Origin: Betaproteobacteria bacterium
Lineage (GTDB): Bacteria > Pseudomonadota > Gammaproteobacteria > Burkholderiales > Casimicrobiaceae
DNA: 64,000 nucleotides
NCBI GenBank assembly: GCA_013298765.1
Contig: JAAFJA010000001.1
Span: 496,001-560,000, forward strand
Direction: 5' to 3'
This document shows, piece after piece, positions 8,085-16,607 of this stretch. The number at the start of each line of letters is the position of its first letter. Within the stretch, counting starts at the first letter, position 1. The notes under the pieces are model-generated. The model searched no databases. It saw only the letters and a list, made by a program, of their open reading frames with translations, and was not told the origin of the DNA. A program made the position numbers and the translations under genes.

Positions 8085-9794
8085 ATGCCTTCCCCCACCC
8101 TCCACCGCCGCGCAGCCAACACCGAAGTAGCAGCATCGCTCGAAGCGCACGGCATCTCTCCCCTTTTTGCACGCCTCTACGCCTCGCGCGGTATCGTATC
8201 GACCGAAGACGCGAGCTTCAAACTCTCGCTCTTGCCTTCACCGAACTCAATGAAGGGCATCGACGCCGTCGTGGAGCGCTTGATTCTCGCGATCGAGAAG
8301 CAAGAGCAAATGCTGATCGTCGCCGACTATGATGCCGACGGCGCAACGGCCTGCGCGATCGGGCTGCGCGGCTTGCGGCGCATGGGCGCAAAGATTGGCT
8401 ACATCGTGCCCAATCGCTTCGAATACGGCTATGGACTCACGCCCGAAATCGTCGATCTCGCGGCGAAAGAAAATCCGCGCGTGATCCTAACGGTAGACAA
8501 CGGCATTGCAAGCGTCGATGGTGTCGCGCGTGCACGCGAGTTGGGGATCGACGTTGTCGTCACCGATCATCATTTGCCGGGCGACACGCTGCCCGACACG
8601 CCAACCATTGTGAATCCGAATCAACCGGGCTGCACCTTTCCGAGCAAAGCGCTCGCGGGTTGTGGCGTGATGTTTTATGTACTCCTCGCGTTGCGTGCGC
8701 GCCTGCGCGAGCGTGGCGTTTACTCGATTGAGCCGCAGCCCGACTTAAATGATCTCTTGTCGCTCGTGGCGCTGGGTACGGTGGCGGACGTCGTGCCGCT
8801 TGATGCGCTCAATCGTCGGCTGGTGGAAGCCGGGCTGCGTCGAATTCGCGATGGCAAAGCGCAGCCCGGAATCAACGCGCTGCTGGAAGTTGCAGCACGT
8901 AGCGCAAGTAAGGCCACAGCCTACGATTTCGGCTTCATTTTGGGTCCACGAATCAACGCGGCGGGGCGGCTCGACGATATTTCGCTCGGAATCGAATGCT
9001 TACTCACCGACGATGCAGCGCGCGCACTCGAAATCGCGGCTCAACTCGATCAGTTGAATCGCGAACGGCGCAGCATTGAAGCCGGCATGCGGGACGAAGC
9101 CGATCACATGATTCGCGCGGAAATCACGCCCGATCAACGTGCGATTGTGGTGATGGACAGTACCTGGCATCAGGGTGTCGTTGGCATCGTCGCTGGCCGC
9201 TTGCGGGAGACGTACCATCGCCCAAGCATCGTTTTCGCGCCGGGTGAAGGCACCGAACTCAAAGGCTCGGGGCGCTCAATTCCGGGCTTTCATCTGCGTG
9301 ATGCGCTGGATCTCGTGTCAAAACGCCATCCGCAGTTAATGCGTAAGTTTGGCGGCCACGCAATGGCCGCGGGCGTGACGATTACGAACGCGAACTTCGC
9401 GCTCTTCGCCAAAGCGTTTGAAGCGGTCGCGAGTGAACTGCTAACGCCTGCGATGCTCGAACAGCGTGTTGAATCAGATGGCAGCTTTAACGCGGAGGAT
9501 TTTGATTTCGAGACGGCTGCCGCGCTTCACAACCACGTGTGGGGACAAGCCTTCCCGCCGCCACTGTTTGATGATGAATTTACCGTGGTCGACGCGCGAA
9601 TCGTCGCGCTCAAGCACACGAAGCTTCGATTGAAACGTGGCGCGCGATTCTTCGATGCCATCCGGTTTAACTGCACCGAAGCGCCACCCGGGCAACTGCG
9701 CGCCGCTTACAAACTATCGCTTTCCGAATGGCAAGGCGAGCAGCGCGTAGAGCTCATCATCGAGCACTGGTGGGATGCCGCCGAGCTTGCTTGA
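8085..9794 (+). CDS. recJ: Single-stranded-DNA-specific exonuclease RecJ
   Basis: 569 aa, the usual RecJ length. RecJ degrades single-stranded DNA 5'-3' in RecF-pathway recombination and mismatch repair, in the cytoplasm. DHH-superfamily motifs are in order: VADYDADGATA (motif I, about residue 80), VDNGIAS (motif II), VTDHHLPGD (motif III, DHH), and the downstream DHHA1 region with GGHAMAAG (about residue 423). The C-terminal OB-like region is present. The start is ATG at 8085. TAACAT lies 6 nt upstream and no Shine-Dalgarno is visible, so it may be read from a leaderless transcript. It follows the RpfE-like gene across a repeat cluster. Confidence 0.97.
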   Translation: MPSPTLHRRAANTEVAASLEAHGISPLFARLYASRGIVSTEDASFKLSLLPSPNSMKGIDAVVERLILAIEKQEQMLIVADYDADGATACAIGLRGLRRMGAKIGYIVPNRFEYGYGLTPEIVDLAAKENPRVILTVDNGIASVDGVARARELGIDVVVTDHHLPGDTLPDTPTIVNPNQPGCTFPSKALAGCGVMFYVLLALRARLRERGVYSIEPQPDLNDLLSLVALGTVADVVPLDALNRRLVEAGLRRIRDGKAQPGINALLEVAARSASKATAYDFGFILGPRINAAGRLDDISLGIECLLTDDAARALEIAAQLDQLNRERRSIEAGMRDEADHMIRAEITPDQRAIVVMDSTWHQGVVGIVAGRLRETYHRPSIVFAPGEGTELKGSGRSIPGFHLRDALDLVSKRHPQLMRKFGGHAMAAGVTITNANFALFAKAFEAVASELLTPAMLEQRVESDGSFNAEDFDFETAAALHNHVWGQAFPPPLFDDEFTVVDARIVALKHTKLRLKRGARFFDAIRFNCTEAPPGQLRAAYKLSLSEWQGEQRVELIIEHWWDAAELA

Positions 9795-9863
9795 TTTCCA
9801 CACGCTGGACGTCTGCAAAGGGACGAACAATCAAGGCAGAACAAACTTCACTTTTTCCTATTC

Positions 9864-9882
9864 GCCCAAAATTTATTTGGGC
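9864..9882. repeat. GCCCAAA palindrome in AT-rich island (family member 1)
   Basis: GCCCAAA-ATTTA-TTTGGGC, 7-bp perfect arms, lies between the converging recJ and cupredoxin-like genes. It belongs to the TAGCCCAAWTT-type set described in the findings. The remainder of 9795-9965 is AT-rich and holds no gene. Confidence 0.6.
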
Positions 9883-9965
9883 AAGCGACCGATTAGCAGC
9901 TAAGTCAATAACCACTAAAACGTAGCTTTTGCCCCGATAAAACGAACGCTACGGCAGATTATTTT

Positions 9966-10655
9966 TTAGTAATCTAGCACAGCCCGACGACGCGGCTCGC
10001 TGCGCGGAATGAGATCGAGTTTCACATCGAGGAGCTGCGTTGAGGCGTTATCCAGCTTGATGCGTTGCGGCATGGCAGGTGTCATTTGCCCAGGAAACGC
10101 AACGCTCGGGTGCGTAACGTGAACCTCATACTCACCTGCGGGCAAATCTTGCACGATCGCTGAGCCGGTAGACGATGATTTCGAAAAGAATGGCGTATCC
10201 ACCACGTAAATGTGGGCGCTCATCCAGTTATGAAGCAAACACTGGAGCGTAAGCATGCCCGGTTTGTCGAGCGTTACAGGCGTGGGCTCTTTGCGTGTGT
10301 AGATCTGGAATTCGAAGAGCTGCGGCCCGGAGAGCACTTTTACATGGTGATCGGCGCGATCCTTGTTTGGGAAACGCATTTGCGTGCCCTTCTGTACGAT
10401 GCTCACAAAAGGCTCATACTTCATCTGAACCTGTTCCACTTGCGCTGAAGTGCCGGGTTTCACCACGGGAGCACTCCCGCCCACAGGGATCGCGTAAACC
10501 ACTGCGTTGGGTACGCCGTTTCCGTTTCTGTCTTTGACTTGCGCAACGATGGTCGCCGCAGAGCTTTCGAAAGCGAGCGCTGCGGAGGCAATGAAGACCA
10601 GCGCGGTCGACACATTGCGAAACGGCAATCGTGAGGGAGAAGAATTTCGTTTCAT
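9966..10655 (-). CDS. Periplasmic cupredoxin-like / carboxypeptidase-regulatory-like protein
   Basis: 229 aa. A signal peptide ends near SSAAT. The N-terminal part (VKDRNGNGVPNAVVYAI) resembles a carboxypeptidase-regulatory beta sandwich. The middle has cupredoxin features: FPNKDRADHHVK (His ligand region) and a TLQCLLHNWMSAHIYV segment with the Cys-x3-His-x3-Met spacing of a blue-copper site. The C-terminal part, with DLPAGEYEVHVTHP, is again Ig-like. Relatives are annotated as methylamine-utilisation or plastocyanin-like proteins, and their role is uncertain. The open frame continues upstream over the divergent gene, but the ATG at 10655 with the signal peptide directly after it is the natural start. 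Confidence 0.8.
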   Translation of the reverse strand: MKRNSSPSRLPFRNVSTALVFIASAALAFESSAATIVAQVKDRNGNGVPNAVVYAIPVGGSAPVVKPGTSAQVEQVQMKYEPFVSIVQKGTQMRFPNKDRADHHVKVLSGPQLFEFQIYTRKEPTPVTLDKPGMLTLQCLLHNWMSAHIYVVDTPFFSKSSSTGSAIVQDLPAGEYEVHVTHPSVAFPGQMTPAMPQRIKLDNASTQLLDVKLDLIPRSEPRRRAVLDY

Positions 10656-10726
10656 GGTTCGGCTGAGTATTAAAAATGAATCGTTGACGGGGCGACGTAC
10701 CGTCACTTTAGGCGAGGAATCCTCTC

Positions 10727-11206
10727 TTGTCACTCGAAAATGACGTTTTCCAACAAGTTTGCACGCCAAAACCACCCGGTTCGCGACGATTCCCGTTGCT
10801 ATACGTTCTATGGGCGCTTCCGGTTTCACTCTTCGCGCTAAGTTTGCTGCCGCTCGCCTTGTACCGCGCGCACTGGCAGCTTCGTAATGGCGTACTCGAA
10901 GTTTCTGGGCCGGCACTCGCGTGGTTCTTAGGTGGGCCATGGTTTCGCGCGCTCGCTGGCGGCTCGGGGTTTGCAGCCGCAACCATCGGGCATGTCGTCG
11001 TCGCGCGTAACGCGCAAGCCTTGGATGATTGCCGAACCCACGAACATGCTCACGTACGCCAGTGTGAGCGCTGGGGGCCGCTCTTTCCCCTCGCGTATGT
11101 CGGCGCGGGGCTCCACGCGGCGTGGGCTGCGCGAAGCCTCGCGGCTTATTACCGCGACAACGCATTCGAAATCGAAGCACGCGCAGCTGAACGCGCGCAC
11201 GGTTAA
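10727..11206 (+). CDS. Small membrane protein with an HExxH motif
   Basis: 159 aa. Hydrophobic segments lie around residues 25-50, 60-90 and 115-130. THEHAHVRQCERWGPLF contains HEHAH, which fits the zinc-binding HExxH pattern, and HE..HV+Q..RWG is a recurrent signature in uncharacterised bacterial membrane proteins. Whether it is a peptidase cannot be told. The start is TTG at 10727, chosen for GAGG 9 nt upstream; it is uncertain, since no ATG occurs early. It is divergent from the cupredoxin-like gene, sharing a 71-bp promoter region. Confidence 0.6.
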   Translation: MSLENDVFQQVCTPKPPGSRRFPLLYVLWALPVSLFALSLLPLALYRAHWQLRNGVLEVSGPALAWFLGGPWFRALAGGSGFAAATIGHVVVARNAQALDDCRTHEHAHVRQCERWGPLFPLAYVGAGLHAAWAARSLAAYYRDNAFEIEARAAERAHG

Positions 11207-11252
11207 GGCGAAGGCGTGAGCCGCGAACTCAATTAAGCAGGGATCACTTCCC

Positions 11253-11258
11253 TAGAAT
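11253..11258 (+). promoter_or_regulatory. -10-like TAGAAT before the GGDEF gene
   Basis: TAGAAT ends one base before an ATG at 11260. A transcript starting about 7 nt downstream would exclude that ATG and favour the ATG at 11308, which has AAAGGA in front. Confidence 0.35.
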
Positions 11259-11307
11259 CATGCGTCTCGCGCAGCAGTTTGCGCCGATGCGGCAAAAGGA
11301 AATTACG

Positions 11308-12741
11308 ATGCCCGATAGCGTGAATGGCGACGAGGTTTTTGAGCTAGCGCCCGTCGCTCTTTTCTACTCAGATTTCAGCGGCCTCTACCGCGTTCTCGAA
11401 GGCTGGCGGCAAGCGGGTGTGGAAGATATCGAATCCTGGATTGCGGCTCACCCGGAGGCAATCGACGAATACTATGCACAGATTCGGATTCGCCGCGTCA
11501 ATCGGCGCACACTGGCGCTCTTTCGCGCGAACTCGTTTGAGCACTTAATCTCTGCCGCTGCCACGATTTTTGCGCGCGAAGATCGGCTCGCACCCATCGC
11601 TGAAATCGCTGCATTCTGGCGCGGTGAGCGGGCGTTTCACGCGGACAATGTGAACCACACAGTCGACGGAAAACGACTGGAGATCCGCCTCGGCATTGAA
11701 TTGCTCGCCGATGATCAAGCGCCGTGGGACCGTGCGCTCGTGTCAGTCGAAGATTTGACGGCAGAACGCGACGCGCAACGTCTGGCCTTTGTGAACGAGC
11801 GTTACGCACAAGGCCTCTTCGAATATTCACCCATTTCGCTCTGGGTCAATGACTTCAGCGAAATCAAGCGCATGCTCGACGCTTTGCGCGAACAGGGGAT
11901 CGAAGACTTTCGTACCTTCATCAATGTCCATCCCGATTTCGTGCAGCAGTGTATGGGCGCGATTCGCACGCTCACCGTGAACACGCAGACGCTGCGCATG
12001 TTCGGAGCAACAACGAAGGAAGATTTGCTAGATCGACTCGGCGAAGTGTTTCGCGATGAAATGGCCGTCACATTCAGCGAACAGCTCACCGATTTGTGGA
12101 ATCAGAAGCTCTTCCAGCAGCGCGAAATCGTGAACTATTCGCTCAAGGGCGACATGATTCATGCCCATATGCAATGGGCCGTATTGCCGGGCTACGAACA
12201 GAGCTGGGAGCGCGCGCTCGTTGCGCTTACCGACATTTCAGCGCGTAAAAAGGCGGAGGCTTATCTCGAATTTTTGGGCAAGTATGATGCGCTTACGAAG
12301 CTGCGTAATCGCTCTTACTTCGATGATGAAATCAATCGAATTGGCCGACGCGGCCCGTTCCCAACATCGGTCGTCGTGATCGATATTAACGGGCTGAAGC
12401 CGGTGAACGATCAACATGGTCATGCAGCGGGCGATGCGTTGATTCGACGCGCAGCGGAAGCGATCAAAAAAGCAGCGGGCGACGCAAGCGAACCCGCACG
12501 CACGGGCGGCGACGAATTCTCAGTGTTGCTTCCCGGAAAAGGCGAAAGCGCGGCGCGCGAATTTCTCGATTCGCTCACCCTCACCGTCGATTTAAATAAC
12601 CAGTTCTACAGTGGCCCGAGACTTTCCGTCAGCGCGGGGTTTGGCGTTTGCAACAAAACGGGCGAACTCGAAGCCGCCATCCGCGACGCGGACCGCATGA
12701 TGTACGAAACGAAGCGTGCGTTTTACGAAACGCGTGACTAG
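11308..12741 (+). CDS. Diguanylate cyclase with two PAS-like sensor domains
   Basis: 477 aa, no membrane span. It is expected to make cyclic di-GMP from GTP. Two sensor units of about 130 residues are internal duplicates: compare FSGLYRVLEGWRQAGVED with FSEIKRMLDALREQGIED, and RRTLALFRA with TQTLRMFGA. A GGDEF domain follows, with YDALTKLRNRSYF, DINGLKPVND and the intact catalytic RTGGDEFSVLLPG. The RxxD inhibitory site usually found five residues before GGDEF is absent (DASEPART), so product inhibition is probably lost. I chose ATG 11308 because AAAGGA precedes it; an ATG at 11260 would add 16 residues. The signal sensed is unknown. Confidence 0.9.
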   Translation: MPDSVNGDEVFELAPVALFYSDFSGLYRVLEGWRQAGVEDIESWIAAHPEAIDEYYAQIRIRRVNRRTLALFRANSFEHLISAAATIFAREDRLAPIAEIAAFWRGERAFHADNVNHTVDGKRLEIRLGIELLADDQAPWDRALVSVEDLTAERDAQRLAFVNERYAQGLFEYSPISLWVNDFSEIKRMLDALREQGIEDFRTFINVHPDFVQQCMGAIRTLTVNTQTLRMFGATTKEDLLDRLGEVFRDEMAVTFSEQLTDLWNQKLFQQREIVNYSLKGDMIHAHMQWAVLPGYEQSWERALVALTDISARKKAEAYLEFLGKYDALTKLRNRSYFDDEINRIGRRGPFPTSVVVIDINGLKPVNDQHGHAAGDALIRRAAEAIKKAAGDASEPARTGGDEFSVLLPGKGESAAREFLDSLTLTVDLNNQFYSGPRLSVSAGFGVCNKTGELEAAIRDADRMMYETKRAFYETRD

Positions 12742-12846
12742 GGCCGCCGGGGGAAACGTCGTTCCAACTCTTTGCGGTTCGCCTCGCTTAGATTAGGGCA
12801 AGCGCTGCAATAAAACGGATATTGTTTCCGTCTATTTACGCCATAT

Positions 12847-12867
12847 AGCCCACATTAAACATGGGCT
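12847..12867. repeat. AGCCCA...TGGGCT palindrome (family member 2)
   Basis: AGCCCA (12847-12852) and TGGGCT (12862-12867) surround CATTAAACA between two converging genes. Otherwise 12742-12900 holds no gene. Confidence 0.55.
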
Positions 12868-12900
12868 AACACGTGAATTTTGTCTATCGATTTAGCTACC

Positions 12901-13371
12901 TCATACCCACGGATTGTCGTTCGGCCCACCTTCACGAAGTAGCGCACCGTTGCGATCCTCAAATCGCCAACCGTCGGCAGTCGTGTGCATCACGTTGCCG
13001 ATCTCTTCATAGTGCGTGACGTCCTCTGCACGGCGTGAGCCAACAACAAAAAAAGAGCACGGCGCGTTTGATCGATTGGATACCGTGTGCGCCACCGCCG
13101 CCCCTGCGGGCCAAGCGGCCACATCGCCTGCGGTGAGCACCGAATCGACATCGTTTTCAGTCACCGTCACCTCGCCAGAAATGACCAAGAGCATTTCATC
13201 GGTCGATTCATGCCAGTGTTTCAATGATGATCGAGCGCCCGGTTCTAGCGTTTGCAACGACGCGCCGAACTGAGTGAGACCGCCCACATCGCTCACGCGC
13301 TGCGTATGAGCAGTTCCCCAACCGTCGCTCGACCGAGTTTCTTGGGTGAGGGATGAATTGCGAAGAATCAT
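12901..13371 (-). CDS. Cupin-domain protein
   Basis: 156 aa single-domain cupin. Motif 1 (KHWHESTDEMLLVISGEV, about residues 51-68) supplies His-His-Glu metal ligands. Motif 2 (GDVAAWPAGAAVAHTV) ends with the last His. Such proteins bind a metal in a beta barrel and may be enzymes, sugar-binding proteins or sensors; nothing here fixes a substrate. Cytoplasmic. It stands before a small membrane protein and a GST gene on the same strand. Confidence 0.8.
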   Translation of the reverse strand: MILRNSSLTQETRSSDGWGTAHTQRVSDVGGLTQFGASLQTLEPGARSSLKHWHESTDEMLLVISGEVTVTENDVDSVLTAGDVAAWPAGAAVAHTVSNRSNAPCSFFVVGSRRAEDVTHYEEIGNVMHTTADGWRFEDRNGALLREGGPNDNPWV

Positions 13372-13489
13372 GGTGCGATTTCGTTGAGCCGGAAGCGTTC
13401 AGCGTTTAGCGGCAATTGGAGCGCATGTAGGCGCGTGGTGGGCGCGCTAGAGCTTACGCGCATGTGAATCGGTTCGCATAAATTGCAAC

Positions 13490-13915
13490 TTACAGCCGAT
13501 GCCAAACTTGCGCTAGACCGATCGCGTGCACGACACCAAAGCCCAGGCAAATGAGCGAGCTCCACACCCAAAACGGTGTGACCTTATCGAACGAGAGTAG
13601 AGCCATTGGCACGATTACCAATCCACGCAGCAAATAGATTGCCGTGATGATGATCAACGCGTAACGCAAGAGCGGCAAGCGTCCGATCACGCCTGCGCCT
13701 GAGAGCGCGTAAGCGGCCCAAGCGAACAAAACAACTGCGATTCCGAAAGTAATCACATCCTGCCAGCGCTCTCCGCGCTCAGCCGCCCGAGCAAACTGCT
13801 CACCCGCACCAAACAATCGATACCAGCTCGCACCCTTTACGATGACGCCAAGATGCGCTAACCCTGCGATGGCGCTAAGCGCTCCGCCAAGAATGAGAAA
13901 AATATTCGTATTCAT
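13490..13915 (-). CDS. Small four-helix membrane protein
   Basis: 141 aa. Hydrophobic helices at about 5-26, 54-76, 82-103 and 114-136. No motif that I recognise. The context (GST, cupin, other small membrane proteins) does not set a function. The start at 13915 puts a hydrophobic helix at the N-terminus without a cleavage site. Confidence 0.65.
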   Translation of the reverse strand: MNTNIFLILGGALSAIAGLAHLGVIVKGASWYRLFGAGEQFARAAERGERWQDVITFGIAVVLFAWAAYALSGAGVIGRLPLLRYALIIITAIYLLRGLVIVPMALLSFDKVTPFWVWSSLICLGFGVVHAIGLAQVWHRL

Positions 13916-13965
13916 CGAGTCTCAAGGTGCGAACGGTTGGGAAAAGTGCAGCGGAATGATGAGGC

Positions 13966-14661
13966 TCACTTCGTCCAAGGCACGATCTTTTCTTGCAACA
14001 ACGCAGCTGCGGCCGCCGGGCGCAATACAACACGATGCGTGTGCGCCGTCCAGCGCGGATAGTTGTTTGCCATGTCGAAGCCGATGCTGTGTCCCCAACG
14101 GTGAAACACGAGAAGATACGGATCAAGCACCGTGTAGCGATCTTCGATCAGCCATGTCAGCCGGACGAGTCGCTCCTCGATGAGGGCAAATGCACTCGTC
14201 AGCGACTCTTTTCCAAGCGCGACGATGGCCGCATGCTGAGTCGGATCATCACTGAAAGACTGAGGCCGACGCACTTGCCGAATCGCGACCGAGTGAACCG
14301 TACCGGAGAGCCAGTTGAACCACTCAAGCGTACGAACCAAGCCTTCGCTGGTAGACGCGAGTAACTTGAACTCGGGTGCACTAAGCGCGAGATGTACGAG
14401 GATCGCAGGCGCCTCCGTGAGCACTGATTCGCCAGTCACCAACACGGGCACACGGCCTTTCGGGTTGAGCCGAAGATACTCGGGCGAGCGCGTCGTGCCG
14501 TCCGATGTGGACGCGAGTGCTAATTGGTAAGGCCATCCGAGTTCTTCGAGCACGATATGCGGCGCGAGTGAGCATGCGCCGGGGGAGAAGTACAGGGTCG
14601 GGGATGCTCGCTTGCGCGAGCCATCGGACGAATCAACCTGCTCGTGAACCAGTGATTTCAT
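13966..14661 (-). CDS. Glutathione S-transferase family protein
   Basis: 231 aa. The thioredoxin-like N-terminal domain starts at LYFSPGACSLAPHIVLEELG, has the cis-Pro region NPKGRVPVLV and the ESVLTEAPAILVHL segment that contacts glutathione. An all-helical C-terminal domain follows. The S-P-G-A-C-S start is typical of the beta-class group. It conjugates or isomerises small electrophiles with glutathione in the cytoplasm; substrate unknown. The first roughly 20 residues before LYFSPG are unusually long and may indicate a later start. Confidence 0.88.
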   Translation of the reverse strand: MKSLVHEQVDSSDGSRKRASPTLYFSPGACSLAPHIVLEELGWPYQLALASTSDGTTRSPEYLRLNPKGRVPVLVTGESVLTEAPAILVHLALSAPEFKLLASTSEGLVRTLEWFNWLSGTVHSVAIRQVRRPQSFSDDPTQHAAIVALGKESLTSAFALIEERLVRLTWLIEDRYTVLDPYLLVFHRWGHSIGFDMANNYPRWTAHTHRVVLRPAAAAALLQEKIVPWTK

Positions 14662-14820
14662 AACGCTTTTGTTCTAACCGCCGCGCCACAGAGGCTCAGA
14701 CCGCGCAGCGCACATCGATCCAAAAACGCTACGTTATCACCCGCACGAAAACTTGGTGCACGCGTCAAGCGCAAGTTTTATTAAGGGTCACACTGAGCGC
14801 TGTATCACTCGTGCGGTGTA

Positions 14821-15114
14821 CTACTTTTTGAGTGTTACGCTGCGCTTTGTTAACAAATAGCCGAGCGGCCCGAACGACCCGGCCACCAGTGTGAGCGCCA
14901 TCCACGGCCAAATTGCACGCCCATTCGCGCGAGCATCACGCCACATCCAAATCGTCGCTAACCCGAGCGCGATCACCAAATCGGCGAACACTTGCATCGA
15001 AGCAGTGTTTGTAAACCCACTCGCGAAAATGCCCAAATAGCCGTGCTGCCAAACTGCGATCGCTGAGAGTGCGCCGAACAGAAGAAGTGTGACGATGATT
15101 AAGCTGCGTTGCAT
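14821..15114 (-). CDS. DUF2834-type small membrane protein
   Basis: 97 aa. Three hydrophobic helices (about 5-27, 40-60, 67-88) with the pattern VFADLVIALGLATIWMWRDAR and GSFGPLGYLL, as in DUF2834 proteins. No function is known for the family. AAAGGG about 7 nt before the ATG supports this start. Confidence 0.75.
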   Translation of the reverse strand: MQRSLIIVTLLLFGALSAIAVWQHGYLGIFASGFTNTASMQVFADLVIALGLATIWMWRDARANGRAIWPWMALTLVAGSFGPLGYLLTKRSVTLKK

Positions 15115-15157
15115 GACGATCCCTTTGGGAGAGTGAAAAATTTTGAATGCGCTTGCG

Positions 15158-15565
15158 CTAAGCGTTGGCTTGCGAGGGCGACAGCACGCTCGCTAAAGTG
15201 GCGACGACGAGCGCGGCAAGCGCGATCCAATCCGCGATGACCACTCGCCCGATCGCGGCATTGAAGCCCTCCGCGCTACCGGCGAAGTAAAGAAACGTGA
15301 TCACGCTCACGAAACCCGCGAGGAGCGCGATGTTTTGGTAAGGCGGTTTGAATGCGGCAAAAAGAAGAAACGCGCCAAGCAGGCCGAATAACACAGCACG
15401 ATGCCGCATCAAGATTTCGAGGTTTGGCTCGTCAATCCGAACTCCGTACAACGCCGAAAGGCGATCCCCGCCCAGCGCGCCCATCAGCGGAAGCAAATGA
15501 ATCACGCCCACCACAATCAACATAGCGGTGACGACGTAGGGCGCGGACGCGAGCGCACGATCCAT
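15158..15565 (-). CDS. Small four-helix membrane protein (MRHRAVLFG family)
   Basis: 135 aa. Four hydrophobic helices; the segment ILMRHRAVLFGLLGAFLLFA is highly characteristic of a conserved family, sometimes mislabelled as a phosphopantetheine adenylyltransferase although it has no nucleotidyltransferase motif. The open frame extends 29 codons further upstream, but that part is Cys/His-rich and unlike the family, so I start at ATG 15565. It is divergent from the XRE regulator, which may control it. Confidence 0.65.
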   Translation of the reverse strand: MDRALASAPYVVTAMLIVVGVIHLLPLMGALGGDRLSALYGVRIDEPNLEILMRHRAVLFGLLGAFLLFAAFKPPYQNIALLAGFVSVITFLYFAGSAEGFNAAIGRVVIADWIALAALVVATLASVLSPSQANA

Positions 15566-15660
15566 GGAGTGATCCGAGTGATGGCAACCCGCGCAGTATT
15601 GCCGTGCAGATGCTGCGGCGCAATTACGTGCAAGGTAATTGGATTGATCCACGAGTGTGA

Positions 15661-15666
15661 TTCAAT
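15661..15666 (+). promoter_or_regulatory. -10-like hexamer 6 nt before the XRE start
   Basis: TTCAAT, then six bases, then ATG at 15673. No ribosome site is visible; part of the leaderless pattern. Confidence 0.35.
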
Positions 15667-15672
15667 CAGCGC

Positions 15673-16527
15673 ATGGTCGGCCGGGTCGAAACACTACAGA
15701 ACACGTTGCAGCAGGCCCGCAAGGCTCGCCGCTTGAGCCAGCTCGAACTTTCGCTGCGGATGGGCGTTTCCCAGCGGCATGTGAGCTTCGTTGAGAGCGG
15801 ACGCGCGAAACCGAGCCGCGCGCTGCTCATGGCGTGGTTGCACGAACTGGACGCGCCACTCGCATTACAAAACGCTGCGATGTTGCAAGCCGGTTACGCC
15901 CCAGCGTATAGCGCCGCATCGCTCGACGATCCCGCGCTCGCACAAGCGAAGAGCGCCCTCGTGCAACTCGTGGCCGCACACGACCCGATGCCCGCGATGA
16001 TTCTGGACGCTGAATGGAACGTGCTGCACTTGAATCGCGGCGCACAATGGCTCGCAACAACATTGGTGCCGTGGCTCGCCGAAGCGGTAGCAGGAAGCGC
16101 ATCAAGCGGCGAGGCCGCAAAGCCTCTCAACATGCTTGATCTAATGCTTCACCCAGACGGCATCTGTAAACGGATTGTGAATCTGCACGAAGTCGCACCG
16201 ACGCTCCTCGCACATGTGCGACGCGACGCCGCCACGAACCCCGCGCTTGCCCCGAAAGCCGACGCCCTCGCAGCGATCATGAAAACTCGCCTCGGCACGA
16301 ACGCAATAACAAACGCATGGACGCCACCCGCCGCGCCAGTCCTAACCAACCGCTTCGCCACCGAGCACGGCGAACTCGCTTTCTTCAGCCTCTTCACCAC
16401 GTTTGGCACACCGCAAGACATCACGCTTGCGTCATTGCGGGTGGAGCATTTGTTTGCGGCGGATGAGGGCACGCGACGTGCAGTTCAGTCGTTAGCAACG
16501 ACCGCAAGCGCGCAAGTAGCGGCGTGA
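15673..16527 (+). CDS. XRE-family regulator with MmyB-like ligand-binding domain
   Basis: 284 aa. The N-terminal helix-turn-helix (LSQLELSLRMGVSQRHVSFVE, about residues 17-37) is of Cro/CI type. The remainder matches the MmyB-like PAS-related domain (DPMPAMILDAEWNVLHLN, then NRFATEHGELAFFSLFTTFG), which in relatives binds a fatty acid or similar ligand. It probably represses or activates the divergent membrane protein gene 108 bp away, an inference from arrangement only. No recognition element was identified. Confidence 0.88.
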   Translation: MVGRVETLQNTLQQARKARRLSQLELSLRMGVSQRHVSFVESGRAKPSRALLMAWLHELDAPLALQNAAMLQAGYAPAYSAASLDDPALAQAKSALVQLVAAHDPMPAMILDAEWNVLHLNRGAQWLATTLVPWLAEAVAGSASSGEAAKPLNMLDLMLHPDGICKRIVNLHEVAPTLLAHVRRDAATNPALAPKADALAAIMKTRLGTNAITNAWTPPAAPVLTNRFATEHGELAFFSLFTTFGTPQDITLASLRVEHLFAADEGTRRAVQSLATTASAQVAA

Positions 16528-16607
16528 CTCGTTGGGTGGATTGAGGTACGAAACTCGGCAAACACGCGCAAACGCAGAAACTGGGGTTTGAAACTCAGAC
16601 TGCTTCA

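Noticed and set aside
10656-11180. Long N-terminal extension of the cupredoxin-like protein
   Set aside because: It is Arg-rich antisense to a plausible divergent gene, and a normal signal peptide begins at 10655.
15158-15565. Phosphopantetheine adenylyltransferase
   Set aside because: That label is attached to some relatives, but the protein is four membrane helices with no nucleotidyltransferase motif.
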